Numbered from the stretch's first letter, positions 45,822-57,615 are shown. The stretch: DNA of 64,000 nucleotides from Colocasia esculenta (GCA_014218235.1 CM024760.1:67582961-67646960); one strand, 5' to 3'. Notes: generated from the sequence alone by a model not told the origin. Program-made: numbers and translations.

Positions 45822-48800
45822 ATGGCATCGTCTAGGGCTCCGGAATCCACCCAGATGACCCCTAATCAACTAGTGAGACTGGCTAAGATTCTCATTTGCC
45901 CAGGGAAGGTTGTAGATTTCTCCCGTCTTACTGGAAGTCTTGCATGGGTAGAGGACACCCTCAATGCCATGGGTTGGACCAAGTTGTGCCAGATTTCAGA
46001 ACCCATTGTAGAGAATTCCGTTAGAACATTTTATGTAACCATGGAAATCTCTTCTGCAAGTTCAGTGTTTGGTTATGTCAAAGGAACTAAGATATCTATT
46101 TCTGAGGAGCTATTGGATTGTCCAAACTCCGGACATAAGCTTAATGAAGTAATACCTTTTAAAAAGCAAAAACTAGGCATCATTGGGAGTTTGGCCTCTA
46201 TAAGTAAGAAAGGTCTTTCAGTGAATGAGTTGTCAGTGGGAAAGAGATTGATTCGTTCTGTAATTTCCAATATTGAAACCCCTAGAGCAAGAACCCACTG
46301 ATCTATCACTTCTGGAGATGGGAACTTATTATTTTGGGCAATTCAAAGGCACAAAGTAAATTTGGCTGGAATTATCTTGGATAGAATGATTACTGCTAAG
46401 AATCTACATAATCTTTTCCCTATGGTCCTTTGCTCTCCCTGATATTCAAGAGGCACTCAATGGATCTGTCAGGAGAAATATCTGTTGGAATAAAAGAGAA
46501 GATAGGGATCACTACCCTGAGAAGGAGTCACTACTCTTTGGTGAGTACGAAGCAAAATGTTTGGGTAAAATACTCAGTGCCAGAATGTGATCATGAAGTG
46601 TTTGCTGATGAATCTCCAGTTCCTCCTGTTCCTCAATTAGTTCAGCCCATAATAGAGCCTCTAGATCAAGTTAGATCTGAAGGGCCAGTTCAGACCCAGG
46701 AGAAAGAATATCAAATTCCTATTTCCTCCTCTATTCCTAAACTAGATGGTCCTGAGGAAACTATAAATGAAGTACGAAGAGACATCAGAGGCAAAGGGAT
46801 TGCATCAGATGACATCCCTGCAGAAGTAGAATTTGAAGAAAGAGAGCATCTCTTCACCCCTTCTCAGTTTGAGACCCGGCCAAGGTCTTAGGGGGAGAGT
46901 AGCAACAGTCTTAATTCCATTTTGGATTTATTGAGCAAGCAACAGGAAAGTCTTTCAGTTCTTCAAATGCAGATAGAGATTATTGATGTCAAGTTTGATA
47001 GTTTGTCTGATGAGGTTAAGCAAATGAAAGATTTGCTGCTTCAGTTAGTGTGTCAGCAGGGCACTTCTCGGCCATCAGGGCCCTCATCCTCTCAGCAGCC
47101 AGAAGTACCTGATCAGTCTCAAGAGCCTCTAGAACCTGAAAAGCCAGCTCAAGAACAGCAGTCCACAGAAGATCTATAGCAGCAGGTTGAGCAGCAACCT
47201 GAGCAGCAGCTAGACCAGGAGCCAGAATCCCTGGTTCAAGAACATGTTGAACCTTCTGTTGATCAATCCAAGGAGCCTGAGCCTCAGGTCAAGCAGTAGA
47301 ATGTGGATGAGCAGCATCATGAGCAGTAGAAAAATTTAGAGCAAGAAGCAGGCTTAGCTATGATAGTGTTTCAACCTCAAGAGGAGCATCAGCAGAAGTC
47401 TGTGTCAGAAAAGCAGTCAGTGGCAGTGGCAGAAGCTGAGGTTTCTTAGCCTAGGCAGGCTTCCTTGATTGAATCTTCGGCTAAGAGACCCCTGGAGTTG
47501 AGTCCTAACTTGCAAACCTTCAAGAGGAAAGTGAAGCGCAGACTGGTAAAAAATGGTGACCCAGTCTTCCCTCATCCTCCGTCTACACAAGTTCATCCCT
47601 CTCCAGCTAAGCCATCTGTTAAGCCTCCTTCAGAGCCTAAAAAGGCAACTTCAGCTAAGCCTCAATCCACTGCACCCTCTGCACCTACTCCTCTCACCAC
47701 TGAAACTCCCTCAAAATCCACTTCTCCGGATCCTACTCCACTTGCAACTATTCCTATGGTTCCTTTCCACCAGAACATCAAATTCAAAATCTATCCAATG
47801 AAATACTGGTTCAATCCTCCCAGATCCCTCACTCTCACTCTTTCCACTCAACCTCCTTAGTATTTTTTCTTATCTTCCCACTGCATCAAAAACAGACTCC
47901 AAGAAAACACTTCTCCATCTAGCTGAAATACTCCCCAGTATTCAGCTTTCCTCATCCAGTGGACCAAAACTGGAGACAATCCTTCTAAACTACTCTTCCC
48001 CCTTTTGGTATGCCTTCATCTACCACTCTGAACATCACATGAATTTGTTCAGAGAATATCTATCTATTCGTGCTTTCCTTGAAGTTCATGAGATGCCAGG
48101 GTTCACCTTCGAACATTGGCTTCCTATTCTTCTCAGAACTTCACATATTTTAGTTGAGGATCTTCATTCATATCTCAGAAAAGTCATAGCTTGACTCTTA
48201 AGGAGTTCCTTGACCTCTATCCAGGAGAAGCAACCAAATATCAGCAAACCCAATCTAGAAACCAATTTTTGACTGTCCAACATCATCTATCCTTGAGGTT
48301 TCATGACATGTTTGGACAACTTCTCCAGGACTCTCAGGCCAAGTTCATCAGAAAGAGGACCTTCAATTTCGAAATATTCAAATTAGGATTGTCTGATGTT
48401 TCTAAAGGTCAATGGGACAATCTGCTAAGAGGTCAAAGAGAAATCATTCCATCCATGACTGTGGCATTACCCTCTGGACTGCATCCATCTTTTATAGGAG
48501 CAGTCTCCTTCAAAAGACTTTGCAGAAGTATTATTCAACATTCATCCGCATTGCCACTAGGTTCAAATCAAATACAAGCTCAAATTGTCCTTCCAAAGAT
48601 TTGTGTTCCTTCAAATCTCCAAGAACCCCATCATCTGTTGGATTTTCATTTATGTTTTACTGAATCAGAAGACTCAATGAATATCAGTGGGCAGCCGCCT
48701 ATCCCTCTTACCCTCAGACTATAAAAAGATGAAGATCTCTCTTTATGATTTCCAGTCCAAGAGTCTCAAAGATCTGAGGAAGAGCATTGGTCACAAATGC

Positions 48801-48984
48801 GCTCAAAGATACTTTGTATATTATCAACCAAAGATGCAGCTGTGGACCGAGGCCTGCATTGGAACATCATTGTCCATGAGTTTCTTCCTCTTGCAGCCTC
48901 TAAAAAGTTTGTTTCCCTCAAGTATCGTCTAAGCAGGGATAAATTTCTTTACATGATAGGCTGGTTCCATAGGCGCCACAAAAT
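45822..48984 (+). pseudogene. SIRE-c extra ORF: putative plant transposon domain, Q/P-rich and C-terminal region
   Basis: ATG at 45822 (MASSRAPESTQMTPNQLVRLAKI). Residues 25-150 (KVVDFSRLTGSLAWVEDTLNAMGWTKLC...VRTFYVTME...GTKISISEELLD) and, after a stop at 46299, SGDGNLLFWAIQRHKVNLAGIILDRM form the putative plant transposon domain also seen in SIRE-b. A second open part (46430-46891) is followed by a coiled coil (ILDLLSKQQESLSVLQMQIEIIDVKFDSLSDEVKQMKDLL), a Gln/Glu/Pro-rich stretch and a basic Pro-rich stretch (47465-47860). A last open part is 48191-48724. Total span about 3.1 kb with several stops. Location and likeness suggest the env-like position of a SIRE element; function unknown. Confidence 0.55.
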
Positions 48985-49004
48985 GGGTTTCCCAAATACC
49001 CCAG

Positions 49005-49410
49005 GTTAGTGTCTCTCCCTCTCCTCTTCTATGATTTCTCTCAATGCATATCCCCTCCTAGTTTTCCCACACCCAAAAGGGGTTTCCCAAATACCCCAGG
49101 TTTGTTCCCTCCATGCTTTCGTTCTTTCCTCTTATGTTGTGTAGATACTTCACATAAAAGTTTTTTAATCGGGTTTTCTTTTCTTGTTTCTTTGTTTTGG
49201 TAGGTACCCTAAGAAGAGCAGACGATGAGCCCCCCTCCTCTGGCCGGCCGGTGGAAGGAAAGGGTGTCTGCCATTCATCTACTGCACTACTAAGAAGGCG
49301 TTGAGGACCTAGTCGTGACTAGGTTGCCATCGCGTCACACATTGGCGACGCGTTAACAGGTAAGTGGCCTTCTCTTTCCTTTTGACAAGTTGATTAGCCC
49401 ATGCTTTAGG
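49005..49410 (+). repeat. Tat LTR fragment, second copy
   Basis: Repeats 31137-31541 and ends with the same target site TTAGG (49406-49410) before X. It is preceded at 48984-49004 by GGGTTTCCCAAATACCCCAGG, a string that also occurs 96 bases further inside the fragment (49080-49100). Confidence 0.85.
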
Positions 49411-49679
49411 TGTGACGGACCACGTCGTTCAAACTCGTTAACCTAATAACGATCTTGACCTGACTCCGCCTCCTGCGAACAGACCGAAGCCTCGCCAGGA
49501 TATCACACACATGTCGTGAAAACACAAAGGAACACACTGATATATATATATATATATATATAATAGTCGTTCAACCCGTTAACCTAATAACGAGCTTGAC
49601 CTGACTCCGCCTCCCACGAACAGACCGAAGCCTTGCCAGGGATATCACACACATGTCCGTGAAAACACAAAGGAACACA

Positions 49680-49729
<50 letters not shown>

Positions 49730-50984
49730 TACACATATTTACAATGGATTGACATAGCCAAATTTCAAAAAAAGTCAAACTTTAGTACAATGGCCTGGGG
49801 CATACCCCGGGGCGCAATAGAAAAGTAAATTATACTGCTGGCGGCATCGACCCAACACCTCTGCGATGTGGCTCCGAACTAGAAGACGAGTGAAAAGTCT
49901 CTTGCTCTCCCTCACTTGAAAGGAGTGGGGGTGAGCCTCATAAGTCACTGGCTCAGTAGGGAAACTCCCCCAAAGACCGAGCAAAAGCAAACTCACAAGT
50001 ATAAAAGCAGGAAGCTACGCTAGCAATTTATAGAGCTATCTAAGCAGCATATTAAAGCTGTAAACTCTACTTACCACATGCTAACAACATAAGCAGCTTT
50101 AATAAATAAACGGAAAACCACAACCAGGTGTACATGCTAAAGTAGGAAAACACCATACTCGGGCCACAAAGACTGGTTCATGACACCAGCAACCAACCCA
50201 GACAAACCACACAGGACTACCTCTCAGTCTCGCAGCTACGGAAGAAAGGTCCAGTTGCCACTCCACCAGAACAAGCCAAGAAACTGTAGAGACCAACCAA
50301 CACCACTCTTGTGGATGACACTGCTGCAGGCCCATACCTGACACCTTTAGGGACTCCGGCCTGAGCTCCCTAAAGTAAGGCACTAGAAAACAGAACTAGC
50401 TGGGGCCCAGTATGTCTACTGGTCTCCGTAACCCCCAACCACGAGCGCGCTACAAGTGACAAACAAAAACTCTCACAAGTCACTATCCTACTGACGTCTT
50501 TCCCTCAGCCGGACGTACAACTCTACACAAGAGTGAGGGTGTCCAAAAAGACGACACATACCCCGACAGTACACAAGTACTGGGACAAGGCCCGAGCACT
50601 CATGTACCTCGCTCATACATAATCGGGGGTCCCAACTGAAGAGGTAACCACGGTAGGCGTCGTACCACTCGCCACACACACTTAAACCACGTGCACACTG
50701 CACAAACCACGTGAACACCACGTCAACCATAAGAACAACACGCTCCTCGAGCGCTACAGGTGCCAATGCACCGCTTACCTTGGTGACACACAAAATCTTT
50801 CGATAATCCGATAGCCACACTATCATGCACAAACACAAAGCCCTCGGAACGCTTAACATGACGGGGTCTACTGTCACCTTCTGAACGTGACACCTCGATA
50901 GGTCGCGTTCAGAAGCAGAACGCGAAGGGTCAGCCTGTCGCGTTCAGAACATGACAGGAGGGTCCGTCGCCTTCACAGGCAGGA

Positions 50985-53143
50985 TGTTGAGCAACTACCC
51001 CTAGGGAATTTAAGAATTTTCTTAAATTAAAATATCTATTGTTTTTTCTATGACAAAACTCTTTAAAATAAACTCTCTACAAAGATAATAATTATATATC
51101 ACAAAAATCATACAGATACATTTCAAGACCTTACCTCCATCTCAGAAATTTTTCTACGTCCACAGACTCTCTCTATGTCCTACAAATCGACTGTTCACTT
51201 CGAATGACAAATCCGACTCCTTCAGAATCGAAGTTAATCAATCTTCAAATTTCAAAGGTCACAACTTTATACTTGATTCGACTTATGTCTTCGACTGGTA
51301 AAGTCGAATGCTTCATATAATATTCTACTGATTCGACTTATGTCTCCGACTGGTATAGTCGAATGCTTCATATAATATTCTACTTGATTCGACTTATGTC
51401 TCTGACTGGTACAGTCAAATGCTTCATATAATATTCTACTTGATTCGACTTATGTCTCCAACTGGAACAGTCGAATGCTTCATATAATCCTCTAGTCGAT
51501 TCGACCGATGACTCCGACTGTAACAGTCGAATGCCTTTCTATATCCATCTGTCTTCTTCGACTGCCACAGTCAAATGCTTCAGAAAACAATCTATATGGT
51601 ATTCGATTACTAAAGTCGAATCACTCCTATTTCATCAGTTGAATTACATGTTCCTTTGGATTCAACTTCATTGATTAACTCTGTTCCTAAAACTCTCTTC
51701 TGATACTTGTTAGGCTTAACACCTAATGCAAGTTTATCTCCAAATCTTTTCATACATCTTTTTAATGAACTTTCAGTATCTTGTTGATTCATCAAAACTG
51801 TCATTATCATAATATTTTATTATTTTATTCTCTGTCAGATCAAGTCATATTAGTCTTAAAACATTCATTTAAATCCTGCTCATGATACTTCCGATATATT
51901 TTAAGAAATAATCCTTTGAGTTGTTCAATGCCTTTGCTCCGGATTTTGCTGGATTCATTAGACACTATGCATTTATGATTTCTCAGATGCATGGCATCTG
52001 ACAGGACTCACCTACCACTAACAGACCCATACTTCACCTTTTTAGCATATCTGTCTGTCTACCTTTTTCTTTCTGATAGCTTGTGCATACGAGGTTTCCA
52101 TACCTATTTTCTGTACTTACCTGACTTACCTACCTCAATGGTATGGAGTTCTCTCTTCTTTCTGTCTTTTCTTTGTAACAGACATTTATTAGAGCACGTT
52201 TTTAGCATGACTCATTCATAGTCTATGATGACAAGAGCTTATCTTCTAGCTGTGAACAACTACTCCTCCTCTGAAGACTTTGGAAAGAGCAATAAGTGAA
52301 GGACTTCTGAATAATAAGCTCATCAAGATCCAAAGGAAACTAGAGCTCTCTCCAAACGGTCAAAATTGTAAATGACCACAAACTCCAACGGCTATTTTCT
52401 AAATGGCCATATTCTGGAGTGTATAAAAGGAGCTCAAGTTTGAAGAAGGAGACACACAGAGCAATAGGAAACTCAAGAAGAGTGCATACAAGCTTCATTC
52501 GAATTCCTTCAACTCTCTCAAGCTCTTCTGAAAGCTAAATTCTGAGAGCTTTTCTTCCTTAGAAGACTTTCTCTGAAGCTCTCCTAGTAGTGTTGGGTGG
52601 CAATTGTAATTTCTTACTTTCTTTAGTCCACCATTAGATTTCAGATAGGATTTGTATCTCATTTTTGATCTTTGAATCCTTCTGAAGTCTGTGTTTGTGT
52701 TCAGACAAACACACAAGTGTTTTTATTTCTCTTATGTAATTTCTGCAGAAGACTGTTTCTGTATTGCCCCTCCTGTGTAGGGAAGGCCTTGTGAAAGGCA
52801 GTTGTTGTTCCCCTGGTTAGGGAAGACTTGCTTGGGAGCAAGTGGGGGTTTGTAATTCCTCTTAAGAGTGAGAGAAGGCCAATTCATTGGCAGATAGTTG
52901 AAATCTCAAGTGGTTGGCTTGAGGACTGGAAGTAGGACTTCCATGTAGGAAGGGCCGAACCAGGATAAATCTCTGTGTATTCATTGTGTGATTGTTTCCG
53001 CCTTATCTACACTTGAGTCACACACACCACACTAAGCTCTAACAATTTATTTAGTGTTGAGCAATTTTAGAAGCAAATTTTTAAAAGGGAAGAAGTCCTA
53101 TCACCCCCCTCTAGGACATTCTTAGTGTCATTTCGATCCAACA
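50985..53143 (+). repeat. SIRE solo LTR (2159 bp) nested in X
   Basis: TGTTGAGCAAC (50985) to GATCCAACA (53143), flanked by CAGGA (50980-50984 and 53144-53148). No internal sequence, so a solo LTR. U3 array of 56-bp ATTCGACTTATG...AGTCGAATGC units at 51270-51530. TATAAAA at 52422-52428 is the likely TATA box. Leader hairpins at 52768-52891, CCGAACCAGGATAAA near 52952 and CACCCCCCTCTAGG near 53103. Confidence 0.93.
52768..52891 (+). other. Hairpin array in the nested SIRE solo LTR leader
   Basis: 52768-52782 CCCT/AGGG; 52786-52799 GCCTT/AAGGC with loop GTGA (a GNRA-type tetraloop); 52808-52824 TTCCC/GGGAA; 52826-52843 ACTTGCT/AGCAAGT with loop TGGG; 52859-52868 CTCTTAAGAG; 52878-52891 GCCAAT/ATTGGC. 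These lie in the same order as in the minus-strand LTR at 27450-27598. The second hairpin pairs GCCTT/AAGGC here and CCTAC/GTAGG there, changed on both arms. Confidence 0.75.
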
Positions 53144-53890
53144 CAGGAACCCTAATCCGGGAACCCATCAACCCAACTCTGGATCTCCAACACAAACCAT
53201 GTACCATGTAAATAGATAGAAAAACCCATTTTTCATGCTCTACACAATGCCCTATCATGGTATCTAACATTATGAATCAATTAACAATCTAAACATGCAT
53301 CACATGCAATCCACAGCGTAAAATGGGCAGAATCTCCCTACCTTCGCGAAGAACGCGAAGAACAACAACCACCAAACGTTTCCCTCACTCCGTGTGATGT
53401 CCTCGCAGAGGGACCACACCGAAAACGATCCCAAAATGTCAAATCGCCTAGAAAACCCGTGAAAGCTCCTCCCCCTAGCCAAACAGATCTTGCTAGGCTC
53501 TGTCTGGCCAACCTAAATAAGAGCATTTCGCGATTGAGAATGCGACACACCCTACCGTCGCGACCTGAACGCGACGGAGAAGGTCGTCACCTTCTTATGG
53601 TCGACATCAATAGGTCGCCCAACGCGTGACATGTGGCAGACATGCTGACGAAGACTGCTCCATGGCGGCAACTAGAACGTGACACCCAGGGCCATCGCGT
53701 TCAAAATGCGACGCCCAGCCCTGTCGCGTTCACAAATAGTGAACCAGTGGGTGCTTTGAGCTCGACCTGTTGTCCCACAAAGCCCCAAAAACCTGCGTAA
53801 ACACCTATAACACACGTCATTGGCCACACACTAACCTTTACCACCATCAAGCGAGGATCCACGAGGATCCGAAAAATGCGCAACGTTACA

Positions 53891-53993
53891 TTAGGAGTAT
53901 TTCTTGAGGCAATCATCTTGGTGCGATTACTCATTCTATATATATAGCATGCTCTTTTGTGTCATAGAGGGGCGCACAACCCTGTGATTACCG
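53891..53993 (+). repeat. Tat LTR, terminal portion
   Basis: TTAGGAGTATTTCTTGAGGC to CTGTGATTAC, continuing the LTR interrupted by X and matching 9380-9477 closely. It ends directly against Tekay-type protease coding sequence; the expected final ACA is AC here. Confidence 0.8.
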
Positions 53994-56231
53994 TATGTAT
54001 GCCTATGGACTGCTATGATGTGATTTTGGGAGCCGATTGGCTATCTACCAACGGAGCTAGAGTTGACCGTAGGAAAGGGAAGGTTACCTTTAACGAAATC
54101 CCTATGGTATTCTTTATGGGGATTATACACAATAAAAGGTTGTCTCTAGTCTCTTCCATACGAGCGCACAACATGATAAGGAAAGGTTGCATTGCTTTCC
54201 TTGCGGCCGTGGTGATTGAAAAGAAAGGATCCAAGATAGAAGACATGCACATAGTCTAGGATTACCCTGATGTTTTCCCCGAAGAGCTACTAGGTATTCC
54301 CCTGAGAGAGAAGTAATCTTATGTATCAACATAATCCCTATAGCTGCTCTGATGTCATGTCAATCGTATAGGATGTAACCTGCTGAGCCAAAAGAATTAA
54401 AGGCACAATTGATGGAGCTGTTAGTGAAAGGGTTCATTACACCAAGTACTTCCCCATGGGGAGCACATGTCCTATTTTTAAAGAAGAAGGATGGATCTAT
54501 GAGATTGTGCATCGACTACAGGCAACTGAACCAGTTAACAATCAATAACAAGTACCCATTTCCTCGAGTCGATGATCTCTTTGACCAGATATCTGGAGCT
54601 CAATATTTCTCCAAGATTGATCTCAGATCTAGCTATCATCAAATGAGAATCAAGGACGACAACATCTACAAAACGGCTTTCAGGAGTAGGTATGGACACT
54701 ATTAATTCATTGTTATGCCTTTTGGTCTAACCAATGCTCTTGCTGCGTTCATGCAACTCATGAACAACATATACCGGCCATACCTTGATAAGTTCGTTGT
54801 CGTCTTCATTGATGATATTCTTATATACTCTAAGACCAAAGAAGAGCATGAAGAACATTTGAGGATAGCTCTGCAAGTCTTACGTGACAACCAACTATAT
54901 GATAAGCTGAGCAAGTGCGAGTTCTAGCTCGAAGAAGTGTCCTTCTTGGGCCATGTCATCTCAAAAAATGTCATATTTGTTGATCCCTCCAAAGTTGAAG
55001 CTGTGCATAATTAGGAGAGACCAACCAATGTCACAGAAGTCAGAAGCTTGTTAGGACTGACTGGTTATTACAGGCGGTTAATAAATGACTTCTCCAAACT
55101 TGTTGTACCTCTCACTCGCTTACTTGGAAGGAGAATCCCTATGGTTGGAGCAAGGAGTGTGAGAAAAGTTTCCAAACACTAAAGGAATGCTTGACCTCTA
55201 CCCTTGTTCTCGCTCTCCCTGTAGAGGGGGAAGGTTTCTCAGTCTATACCAATGCTTCAGGAATTTGTTTCGGCTGTGTGCTGATGTAGAAAGAGAAGGT
55301 CATCGCTTATTCTTCAAGACAACTAAAGACTCATGAAGTCAACTATCTCGTACATGATCTAGAGTTGGCTGTTGTTGTCTTTGCCTTAAAGATCTAGAGA
55401 CATTATCTATATGGTATGCAATTCACTGTCTATTCAGATCACAAAAGCTTAAAACACTTAGTCTCTAAAAAAGAACTCAACATGAGGCAAAGAAGATGAC
55501 TAGAATATCAAAAGGACTTCAACTTCAACATCCAATACCATCCAGGCAAAGGTAATGTTGTGGCTGACGCTCTTAGTAGGAAGCCCATGGCATCTCTATT
55601 ATGTCTAATTCTTGGTGAGATGCAACTATTAGAACAATTCGCAAGGTTAGACTTGAATATGGAACATACAGATGATCAAGTCTTGGTCTCCAATATCAAG
55701 ATCCAATCCGACCTACTTGTTGAAATCAAAGCTCAGTAGGACAACGATCCATACTTGGTACGTATCAAAGAGACCCTAATAAAGAAACCAGATTTTGCTA
55801 TGATCGGCGATGGAAGGTTAGTATTCCACGGAAAACCTGCATACCTAACAATGACGATCTCAAGAAGAAGCTAATGGATTAAGCTCATAAAACTACGTAC
55901 AATGTTCATCCTGGTGCTACCAACATGTATCAAGACATGAAAAGAATGTTTTGGTGGCCAAACATGAAGAGGGAAGTTGCTGAACATGCTGCTCATTGTC
56001 TTCCTTGTCAACAAGTAAAGGCAGAACACTGCCGTCCTACAGGTGTGCTAGGACCTCTAGAAATCCTAAAGTGAAAGTGGGATAGCATTGGCAAGGATTT
56101 CATCATAGGTTTACACAGGACTCGTGGTGGACTCGATGCCATATGGGTTATCATGGACCGACTAACTAAGTCTGCACACTTTCTACCAACTAAAAGTAAG
56201 TGGACTATGGACGTGTTAGCTGCTCTGTATG
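53994..56231 (+). pseudogene. Tekay/Del-type gypsy pol fragment: protease, RT, RNase H, integrase start
   Basis: Begins inside protease (CMPMDCYDVILGADWLSTNGARVD) directly after the Tat LTR end. RT 54409-55000 with LRLCIDYRQLN-type core (MRLCIDYRQLNQLTINNKYPFPRVDDLFDQ) and FIDDILIYSKT at about 54808. RNase H 55200-55500. Integrase from about 55900 (MYQDMKRMFWWPNMKREVAEHAAHCLPCQ, WVIMDRLTKSAHFLP) until cut at 56231 by the Tat-4 LTR. It has more stops than the Tekay-like element at 18294-22636; most replace Trp, Gln or Glu codons. Host of the Tat-4 insertion and possibly of Tat-1. Confidence 0.9.
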
Positions 56232-57598
56232 TGTAGACACCCATTCTGACCCATAAGTTGAGCAAAATCCCTTATCATATCATTAATGCCCCATGTTGGC
56301 TCATCATCGTCAGCTGGCTTTCTCCGATCATGACATCATTTCCATTAGTTCATCGCCCTGGAGGACCCTTCCTGGTCAAATCAATCTCTTTCACTATAAG
56401 CTCTCTGAGTATAAGTCCGACGTTTCAATCCGAAGGCTGTGCATGGCTGATTGGACGCATTACATGCCAAAATGTAGAAAAGACCAGAAGGCGACAGGCC
56501 CTAGGTCACCTTTCTGAAAACGACAGCCCCTATGTCGCCTTCATAATTCCACATTTTAAATTCCTCAGAAAATCGCAAAATGACTTAAGTCACATTCCAT
56601 ATGAGGAAGGCGACATATCGAGCCGTCGCATTCAGGAAGGTGACACGTTGATCGTCGCATTCTGGACCTTAAACAGGAAACTCAATCCGAAGTCAACTTG
56701 GACCATGCTATTGATGGAAATTGCATATTTTAGACGTCCAAATCATGTCCAATCCTCTCAATTTCCTAGGAGACCTTCCTAAAATGTCCCTTTCCAAGTT
56801 CCAATAGCCCTTGCACAGCCATACTTGCCCAGAGTCAGACTCTTGCCATTATTCCTCTCAGACCCGAGTTGGAATAATCACCCATAAGTACCTCGTCTCT
56901 GCATCTTTTTGGCAAGGCCGGAGTCATTAGTTCGCTGAGCAAGAAGCTTCTCTTCCACGAAGAGAGTTCTCCCTCCAGACGATCAGCAAGAGCCCTCCAG
57001 GGCGTTTTCCCATCGGCTACACAATCTCTTCTCCCCTCTTCTCTTTATTTCATTCAATTCATGCATGCATAGCTTTGTTTTTCTTCATAGTTTAACATTA
57101 GATCACGACACACACACCTATCCTTAACACCCACAGAGGTTAAAAGCCCCAATCTTGTGAGTTCCTCCCATAATAGTTCATGTTCATGTGTTTTTCATTG
57201 AATAGATCATGTACACACGAATTCTAATGGGTTTCTTGTTTGTTTAAATCACTTTGGCAGGTGCTTAAAGGTCAGAGCAAGGTGAGGCTCTTGCCCCTCG
57301 GCCGGCTGAGGAGCAGGAAGATGAAGAACCCAGGTCTCCATCCCTGAAGAAGAAGGCGACGACTGCTGTGTCGCGATCAAGAAGGCGCCATTGCCTACAT
57401 CACGTTCACATCAAAGCATCGCGACGCCCACTCTGTCGCGTTATCAGGTACGCCTTCCCCTTCATCTTTCCTTTCCAAGGTAGTCAGCCCTCCATCTGAA
57501 TATCAAGAGGCGACTGCATTGGTGGCGATCACGGTCAGTTCCTAATCCCTACGTCTTCACAATCAATTCAAAAAGGGGATACAAATCCCGTGATTACA
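56232..57598 (+). repeat. 5' LTR of Tat-4 (1367 bp)
   Basis: TGTAGACACCC (56232) to CCCGTGATTACA (57598), followed by the PBS. Contains GGCGACA/GTCGCC motifs at 56486-56665 and a block at 57350-57450 ending TTATCAG|GTACGCC. Confidence 0.85.
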
Positions 57599-57603
57599 CC
57601 TTT

Positions 57604-57615
57604 TGGCGATCACGG
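57604..57615 (+). promoter_or_regulatory. Candidate PBS of Tat-4
   Basis: TGGCGATCACGG, five bases inside the LTR; same as at 9484-9495. Confidence 0.65.

Larger units (their letters stand above)
49411..53890. mobile_element. Solo-LTR-like element X, copy 2 (complete)
   Basis: TGTGACGGACC (49411) to AACGTTACA (53890), flanked by TTAGG on both sides (49406-49410 and 53891-53895). Without the nested SIRE LTR it is about 2.3 kb. TG...CA ends, a 5-bp duplication, no coding capacity and GC-rich palindromic blocks (50885-50968, 53535-53745) suggest a solo LTR of a gypsy-type element; read on the minus strand it starts TGTAACG. A tandem duplication of about 140 bp (49428-49565 and 49571-49710) is absent from copy 1. 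Confidence 0.8.

Noticed and set aside
53990..56231. GTATG on both sides of the Tekay-type fragment, as if a target duplication joined the Tat LTR end and the Tat-4 LTR start
   Set aside because: Both copies fall in ordinary codons of the pol gene (V-C-M-P and L-Y-V), and an LTR end facing an LTR start across a 2.2-kb fragment is not an insertion structure. Most likely chance.
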